Shown piece after piece: positions 54,449-64,000 of a DNA stretch of 64,000 nucleotides. Below the pieces are notes generated by a model. The model was not told where the DNA came from. It did not search any database and saw only the letters and a list, made by a program, of their open reading frames with translations. The DNA comes from Alviniconcha marisindica (taxonomy: Eukaryota; Mollusca; Gastropoda; Provannidae). How positions within the stretch are numbered: the first letter of the stretch is position 1; each line of letters starts with the position of its first letter. The translations under genes were made by a program, and so were the position numbers. The DNA lies in contig JABMCL010002225.1 of NCBI GenBank assembly GCA_018857735.1, positions 1,525,034 to 1,589,033 on the forward strand. The letters are read 5' to 3'.

Positions 54449-54678
54449 GGGTCATTCTCCTGAAAACTGGACCACGTTCAAGGCATAAAGACTTAGTTTA
54501 CCCTACCGTGGCCTGTGCGCTCAGTGGAGTAGTGGTCAGTGAGGCTTCTCGTTTCGTCGCGCTCTGCTGCAGACCGTGTCGGACTGGGATTGCGTATCGA
54601 GACAAGCTGATGGTGTCGTACCTTTTACCAATTTTTTCTTAACGAAAGGAGTAAGTATGGGCGTTCCTTTGGGGGTCA

Positions 54679-56235
54679 GTGATCGCCCCCCTGTTGTTCA
54701 ACATCATGGTCCACGACGTGGACACAGCAGTGAAGGGAAAGGTAGTGCTGACCATGTACGCCGACGACTTGGCGATATGGACGGACACCCATATCAGACG
54801 TCTCCACACAAACAGCTCGTGTGTGAAACACAGCATGAAACTGTTCCAGGAAGCTGTGGACGGGGTGGTCCACTTTATGAAAGTAAATGGATTCGCTCTT
54901 TCTTCCCAGAAAACAGTGTTCGTCCCATTCCACACCAACACCTCTCAGAACACGGAGGTGCACATCAGGGTGAACGGGCAGAGCATCTTTGCATCGAAAG
55001 AAGTTAAGTACCTGGGTGTACACTTCACTCGCTGGGGGCGTACGAACCAGCAGGTCGCGCACAACGCGCGGAACGCCTCCCGAGCCCTCAACGTGATCAA
55101 GGTGCTATCTGCTCAGCCCTGGGCCAACACCCCCAAGTTCCTCGTGAACGTGGTGCGGGCCCTGGTGCGCTCACGCCTGTCGTACGGACTGGAAGCCATG
55201 CCCCACCTATCGAAAACGGGCCTCGGCCGTCTCACCGCCATAGAGGTGCGCGGCCTGCGACTGGCCCTCGGGCTGCCGCAGTCCGTGCCGCAGTGCCTGG
55301 TGTACAGAGAGGCCGGGCTCCTCCCGTTCCGTCGCCACATCCAGCTCATCTGTAGTAAGTATGTTTTTAGATGCCAGACTGTCGACAACTCCACCGTCGA
55401 CGAGATAACTACTGCCTTCCGAAACCCCTCCCAACTCCAGTCCTACTCCTCCATCTGTGACCTGGTCTGCGACCTGGTCCGGAGCGCAGGACTGGATGGT
55501 GTTGAGGTGGCGACGAGGCCGATGCATCCCTATCCACCTTGGCTCCTGGAACGGCGCACGTTGAGGTGGACATGGAAGAAGGACCAGAATCCACTCGTTC
55601 TAGCAGTCACAGCTAGGCTATGCCTGGAAGAAAAGTACCAACACCACCTGAAGATCTTCACGGGGCCGGGAGCTGCCTTTGTGATCCCAGAGTTCAACAA
55701 CCTCACACACTCCTATTCACTACCCGCAGTGTCGGTCTTCACCGCTGAGCTGTTGGCTATCTCCATGGCCCTGCAACACATCAGCGCGATACCAGTCGTT
55801 ATCTGCAGCGACTCCAAGGCGGCGCTGGCAGCCATCAAGTCCGACTCTCAAAACGCACGGGAGGATCTTGTGCGTGAGATCGCGACAACCACCCATCAGC
55901 GGATCACCCGCGGTACGGAAGTTCGCTTTCAGTGGGTACCAGCGCACGTCTGCCTCTCTGGAAACGAGAAGGCGGATAGAGCAGCAAAAAGAGGAGCCAA
56001 GGGAGTTGACTCCTCGACTGTGACGATGAAAATCGGCCTGGCCGACATATATGCGGAACTAAACAAGCAGGCGTGGAAGCAGTGGGAGAAGGAGTTCCAC
56101 TCAATGGCCACGGCCTGGAGAGCCGACCTACATAGCTCGCATCATGCATCGTCTGCACGTGGGCGTCTGCACGTGGGCGTCTGGAGATGCATGTGCGTAC
56201 CGACGAAGTGTGAGTGTGAGATGAGCGTCTCGTGA
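54679..56235 (+). CDS. RT core plus RNase H frame of array unit 1
   Basis: 518 open codons, the longest frame in the window. It starts within the RT at IAPLLFNIMVHDVDTAVKGK, reaches MYADDLAIWTDTH by residue 30 (catalytic Asp pair), the thumb KYLGVHFTRWG, linker LSYGLEAMPHLSKTGLGRLT, and RNase H: FTAELLAISMALQHISAIPV, CSDSKAALAAI, FQWVPAHVCLSGNEKADRAA. It ends at a TGA after CECEMSVS; the conserved remainder (MFSCTSCSDHFQPLTGKLRS to CPLAAYL and TAG at 56409) is in another frame. The RNase H first catalytic aspartate block is replaced by FTGPGAA. There are no RT fingers (deleted), so no active polymerase is expected. The upstream PQGS motif is frame-broken here. Confidence 0.8.
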   Translation: MIAPLLFNIMVHDVDTAVKGKVVLTMYADDLAIWTDTHIRRLHTNSSCVKHSMKLFQEAVDGVVHFMKVNGFALSSQKTVFVPFHTNTSQNTEVHIRVNGQSIFASKEVKYLGVHFTRWGRTNQQVAHNARNASRALNVIKVLSAQPWANTPKFLVNVVRALVRSRLSYGLEAMPHLSKTGLGRLTAIEVRGLRLALGLPQSVPQCLVYREAGLLPFRRHIQLICSKYVFRCQTVDNSTVDEITTAFRNPSQLQSYSSICDLVCDLVRSAGLDGVEVATRPMHPYPPWLLERRTLRWTWKKDQNPLVLAVTARLCLEEKYQHHLKIFTGPGAAFVIPEFNNLTHSYSLPAVSVFTAELLAISMALQHISAIPVVICSDSKAALAAIKSDSQNAREDLVREIATTTHQRITRGTEVRFQWVPAHVCLSGNEKADRAAKRGAKGVDSSTVTMKIGLADIYAELNKQAWKQWEKEFHSMATAWRADLHSSHHASSARGRLHVGVWRCMCVPTKCECEMSVS

Positions 56236-57260
56236 TGTTCTCCTGCACTTCATGTTCAGACCACTTCCAGCCTCTGACTGGGAAACTACGCAGCGTGGGA
56301 CTGCCCCTGTGTACAAAAAGCCTGGCAGTGTGCGATCAGCGTGAAGGATGGAGCCTCTTACGGGCTGCAGCCAGACTGGTCTACACCTGTCCACTGGCAG
56401 CCTACCTGTAGTATGTGGGACCACCGGCTACGTTCAACGCTTTCCCGCAGCTCGGGTTAATCCCGGCGGCGGAGGAAGGGGCGAACGTCCCTGTGTTTCC
56501 CGCACCCAGTTCTAGTCTGCTGGACCTGATTCCAGCGACCACCACAAATGTATGCTTGCATACCCAAGTGTTTTTAGCCGCCTGACTACAGGCCTCGATT
56601 TTACTACAAGTGTATTGAAACTACCATGTGCGTCTTCGACGTTTTTAACTGTAAATACTGTGTGTGCCGATTGTACATATTACATGTTGGTGCAGCCCGC
56701 CGACATAACCTTGCAAGGTTTTTCATCTGCAGCCCAGTTTTTAACTGTAAATAGTGGACGACGATTTTTTTAACCGGACCCCTAGCGTGCTGCCCAGTTC
56801 TACGAGTGAATGGCAGCCAAGACGACCCAGCACCCTGACCCCAGTATTGATCCGCAGGTGGACACATCTCATCTCTCCCCTCACCCCTCATTCCCCCTTT
56901 GTTCCAGCGACCTCATATCCCGATCCAAATATTGATCCGCAAGTGGACCAAGCTTTCTTCGCTCCCCATCCCCCCCGTCTCCCCCATGATCTAACTATGA
57001 TATATCCAAGTCAAGCTTACTTTATAGATTGTCCCTAATATGCTTTTAGCATCTGAGGGCATTAAGCAAAAAACCAAAAACGGAGCGTCCCTTTTTTCCC
57101 CCAAAATGTCCCTGCAGAGGCAGGTTGTTTGTTTGCTGTTGCGGCCGGTGTTCATGTGTTCATCTCAGGGGAGAGCCTACACTGTTTCCTGGTTGGTGTC
57201 AAATAAAAAATTATGTTATAGCAACCTCTGACTTGTGGCTCTTCATTCATGCTTCCAACC
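56236..57260 (+). other. C-terminal remnant and 3' UTR of array unit 1
   Basis: Out-of-frame C-terminal cysteine motif to 56411, then 3' UTR like 52581-53345. An AATAAA lies at 57202-57207. Confidence 0.65.
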
Positions 57261-57299
57261 TGCTTCCCTCACTTTCCCCCCCCACTTCCCCTAACATAT

Positions 57300-57325
57300 A
57301 TATATAAACCCGCACGCACTCACGC

Positions 57326-57369
<44 letters not shown>

Positions 57370-57429
57370 ACCACTACCACACACACACACACACCCCACA
57401 CACACACAAACCCCCCACACACACACAAA

Positions 57430-57479
<50 letters not shown>

Positions 57480-58140
57480 CACAAACACACACACACACAC
57501 AAATCCGACCAACCCCCCTTCTTTTAACCTTTCTGGCTTCGCTTTGTTTTAAGTCGTCATTAAACGGATGTAGAAAACATTGGAATTCCCCGGGATCAAA
57601 TTTTAAAAACAACCGGGGTTTGGTCCCAGGGGGGTGCCCAAAATTCATCCAACTCCCCACCCCTTGCAAAACCCCCAAAACACGCACCACCAAACACACA
57701 CGCACACACACACTTTACACACACACACCACACACACACAAACACACACACACACAACACCCCACAACCCCCACACACACACACACACAAACAAAAACAC
57801 ACACCCGACTTCACTATTTTCTCCTCTTTCCCCCCCCACCCGAGGAAAAACCCCGGTACCCCCCAAAAAAAGTGGTGTTTTAGGGGTCCACCGGGGGGGG
57901 TTTTTTTTGGTTTTTTTCTTTTTTTATTATTATTATTATAGTGTTTGAAATATTTCCCAGCAATAGCATCGGATCCCCTGGTGGTTTCCCCGCACCCATT
58001 TTAGTCCTCTACCCATTAAAACACCAACCCCAAAGATTTATTCCCCCGGTTTTTACCCCTATTTAAAGGGCCCGAAAAATTTTTCCCACAATTATTTTAA
58101 AAAAATGTGCGTCTTCGACGTTTTTCACTGTAAATACTGT
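57300..58140. repeat. CA-rich spacer and corrupted 3' UTR piece, unit 1 to 2
   Basis: CA tracts at about 57330-57502 and 57685-57800 with an island near 57540-57660, then a 3' UTR-like stretch ('gtgcgtcttcgacgtttttc', 'actgtaaatactgt') ending exactly at 58140. Long C and A runs here look like consensus errors. Confidence 0.75.
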
Positions 58141-61922
<3,782 letters not shown>

Positions 61923-64000
61923 GGGTCATTCTCCTGAAAACTGGACCACGTTCAAGGCATAAAGACTTAGTTTACCCTACCGTGGCCTGTGCGCTCAGTG
62001 GAGTAGTGGTCAGTGAGGCTTCTCGTTTCGTCGCGCTCTGCTGCAGACCGTGTCGGACTGGGATTGCGTATCGAGACAAGCTGATGGTGTCGTACCTTTT
62101 ACCAATTTTTTCTTAACGAAAGGAGTAAGTATGGGCGTTCCTCAGGGATCAGTGATCGCCCCCCTGTTGTTCAACATCATGGTCCACGACGTGGACACAG
62201 CAGTGAAGGGAAAGGTAGTGCTGACCATGTACGCTGACGACTTGGCGATATGGACGGACACCCATATCAGACGTCTCCACACAAACAGCTCGTGTGTGAA
62301 ACACAGCATGAAACTGTTCCAGGAAGCTGTGGACGGGGGGGTCCATTTATGAAAATAAAGGTTTTCCCCCTTTTTTCCCAGAAAAAAGTGTTCGTCCCAT
62401 TCCACACCAACACCTCTCAGAACACGGAGGTGCACATCAGGGTGAACGGGCAGAGCATCTTTGCATCGAAAGAAGTTAAGTACCTGGGTGTACACTTCAC
62501 TCGCTGGGGGCGTACGAACCAGCAGGTCGCGCACAACGCGCGGAACGCCTCCCGAGCCCTCAACGTGATCAAGGTGCTATCTGCTCAGCCCTGGGCCAAC
62601 ACCCCCAAGTTCCTCGTGAACGTGGTGCGGGCCCTGGTGCGCTCACGCCTGTCGTACGGACTGGAAGCCATGCCCCACCTATCGAAAACGGGCCTCGGCC
62701 CCTCTCACCGCCATAGAGGTGCGCGGCCTGCGACTGGCCCTCGGGCTGCCGCAGTCCGTGCCGCAGTGCCTGGTGTACAGAGAGGCCGGGCTCCTCCCGT
62801 TCCGTCGCCACATCCAGCTCATCTGTAGTAAGTATGTTTTTAGATGCCAGACTGTCGACAACTCCACCGTCGACGAGATAACTACTGCCTTCCGAAACCC
62901 CTCCCAACTCCAGTCCTACTCCTCCATCTGTGACCTGGTCTGCGACCTGGTCCGGAGCGCAGGACTGGATGGTGTTGAGGTGGCGACGAGGCCGATGCAT
63001 CCCTATCCACCTTGGCTCCTGGAACGTGCGCACGTTGAGGTGGACATGGAAGAAGGACCAGAATCCACTCGTTCTAGCAGTCACAGCTAGGCTATGCCTG
63101 GAAGAAAAGTACCAACACCACCTGAAGATCTTCCACTTTTTCCGGAGCTGCCTTTGTGATCCCAGAGTTCAACAACCTCACACACTCCTATTCACTACCC
63201 GCAGTGTCGGTCTTCACCGCTGAGCTGTTGGCTATCTCCATGGCCCTGCAACACATCAGCGCGATACCAGTCGTTATCTGCAGCGACTCCAAGGCGGCGC
63301 TGGCAGCCATCAAGTCCGACTCTCAAAACGCACGGGAGGATCTTGTGCGTGAGATCGCGACAACCACCCATCAGCTGATCACCCGCGGTACGGAAGTTCG
63401 CTTTCAGTGGGTAACCAGCGCCTCTCTGGAAACGAGAAGGCGGATAGAGCAGCGAAAAGAGGAGCCAAGGGAGTTGACTCCTCGACTGTGACGATGAAAA
63501 TCGGCCTGGCCGACATATATGCGGAACTAAACAAGCAGGCGTGGAAGCAGTGGGTGAAGGAGTTCCACTCAATGGCCACGGCCTGGAGAGCCGACCTACA
63601 TAGCTCGCATCATGCATCGTCTGCACGTGGGCGTCTGCACGTGGGCGTCTGGAGATGCATGTGCGTACCGACGAAGTGTGAGTGTGAGATGAGCGTCTCG
63701 TGATGTTCTCCTGCACTTCATGTTCAGACCACTTCCAGCCTCTGACTGGGAAACTACGCAGCGTGGGACTGCCCCTGTGTACAAAAAGCCTGGCAGTGTG
63801 CGATCAGCGTGAAGGATGGAGCCTCTTACGGGCTGCAGCCAGACTGGTCTACACCTGTCCACTGGCAGCCTACCTGTAGTATGTGGGACCACCGGCTACG
63901 TTCAACGCTTTCCCGCAGCTCGGGTTAATCCCGGCGGCGGAGGAAGGGGCGAACGTCCCGTGTTTCCCGCACCCAGTTCTAGTCTGCTGGACCTGATTCC
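61923..64000 (+). mobile_element. Array unit 3: internally deleted LINE, cut by window end
   Basis: Starts GGGTCATTCTCCTGAAAACT. This unit keeps the intact VSMGVPQGSVIAPLLFNIMV block, giving an open frame 62050-62352 that runs from the former 5' UTR through the deletion junction into MYADDLAIWTDTHIRR. A corrupted patch at 62330-62390 ('gttttcccccttttttccca') breaks it. Later frames cover the linker (62719-63090) and RNase H (63156-63491). The RNase H first-Asp region reads 'cttccactttttccggagct'. The unit reaches the 3' UTR ('agtctgctggacctgattcc') at the window end. Confidence 0.85.

Larger units (their letters stand above)
54449..58140 (+). mobile_element. Array unit 1: internally deleted LINE plus CA spacer (3.7 kb)
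   Basis: Order: 31 bp beginning GGGTCATTCTCCTGAAAACT; LINE 5' UTR ('aaggcataaagacttagttt'); fusion at about 54645 where 'cttaacgaa' joins 'aggagtaagt', i.e. the start and end of a deletion of about 3.5 kb relative to 47302-50827; RT catalytic half; RNase H; 3' UTR with AATAAA at 57202; CA tracts (57330-57502, 57685-57800); a second, corrupted 3' UTR piece ending 'taaatactgt'. Unit 2 starts on the next base. Tandem amplification of the whole unit, rather than separate retrotransposition, explains the identical junctions. Confidence 0.85.

Overview
The window is nuclear DNA of an invertebrate animal, most likely a mollusc (gastropod-like). This is inferred from split genes with GT-AG introns, AT-rich intron filler, many CA/GA microsatellites, and a mixed load of L1-like, CR1-like and RNase H-bearing LINEs, tRNA-headed SINEs, a DIRS-type reverse transcriptase, a tyrosine-recombinase element and TTAA-flanked THAP-carrying DNA transposons. 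Nothing looks bacterial.

One host gene is recognisable: DONSON (downstream neighbour of SON, a replication-fork and CMG-helicase assembly factor). Five plus-strand exons lie at 3463-3641, 9051-9171, 19881-20051, 26826-27021 and 39160-39984. Their splice phases agree exactly and give 496 codons plus a stop. The 5' exons lie before the window or were not recognised. Its introns hold almost everything else in the first 39 kb.

Layout. 1-600: C-terminal part of an L1-like LINE (minus). 859-1400: 196-bp tandem repeat. 2068-2545, 5764-6240 and 17512-17900: copies of one tRNA-derived SINE. 2966-3280: long foldback repeat. 5376-8251: DNA transposon ending in GGGTCATTCTCC, interrupted by a SINE; a second copy of one end lies near 26.3-26.8 kb. 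10.5-12.3, 20.6-20.9, 23.9-25.1 and 25.6-26.0 kb: CR1-like LINE relics. 12.4-13.9 kb: triplicated 500-bp repeat. 13317-13491 and 24435-24608: a 173-bp SINE-like element with target-site duplications. 15.3-16.2 kb: another LINE relic (minus). 28252-29041: THAP-bearing, TTAA-flanked (Kolobok-like) transposon. 29.2-31.6 kb: tyrosine-recombinase element (minus) between direct repeats. 33.2-33.8 kb: DIRS-type reverse transcriptase. 34.2-38.9 kb: repeats built around the palindrome GGGTGAATTTTCACCC and a triplicated 0.5-kb unit.

Downstream of DONSON: a 42-bp-arm palindrome (40403-40492); a decayed L1-like LINE on the minus strand (about 41180-46800), itself split by a 1.9-kb TIR transposon (43492-45400) with a 7-bp target duplication; then a long LINE encoding a CCHC gag, endonuclease, reverse transcriptase and RNase H (47156-53345). 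This LINE is followed by a head-to-tail array of about 3.7-kb units (from 54449, 58141 and 61923 to the window end). Every array unit carries the same internal deletion, which joins the LINE 5' UTR directly to the reverse-transcriptase catalytic core, and every unit begins with a short copy of the GGGTCATTCTCC transposon end. This array is the most unusual structure in the window. The CA-rich spacers between units look degraded by sequencing or consensus error.
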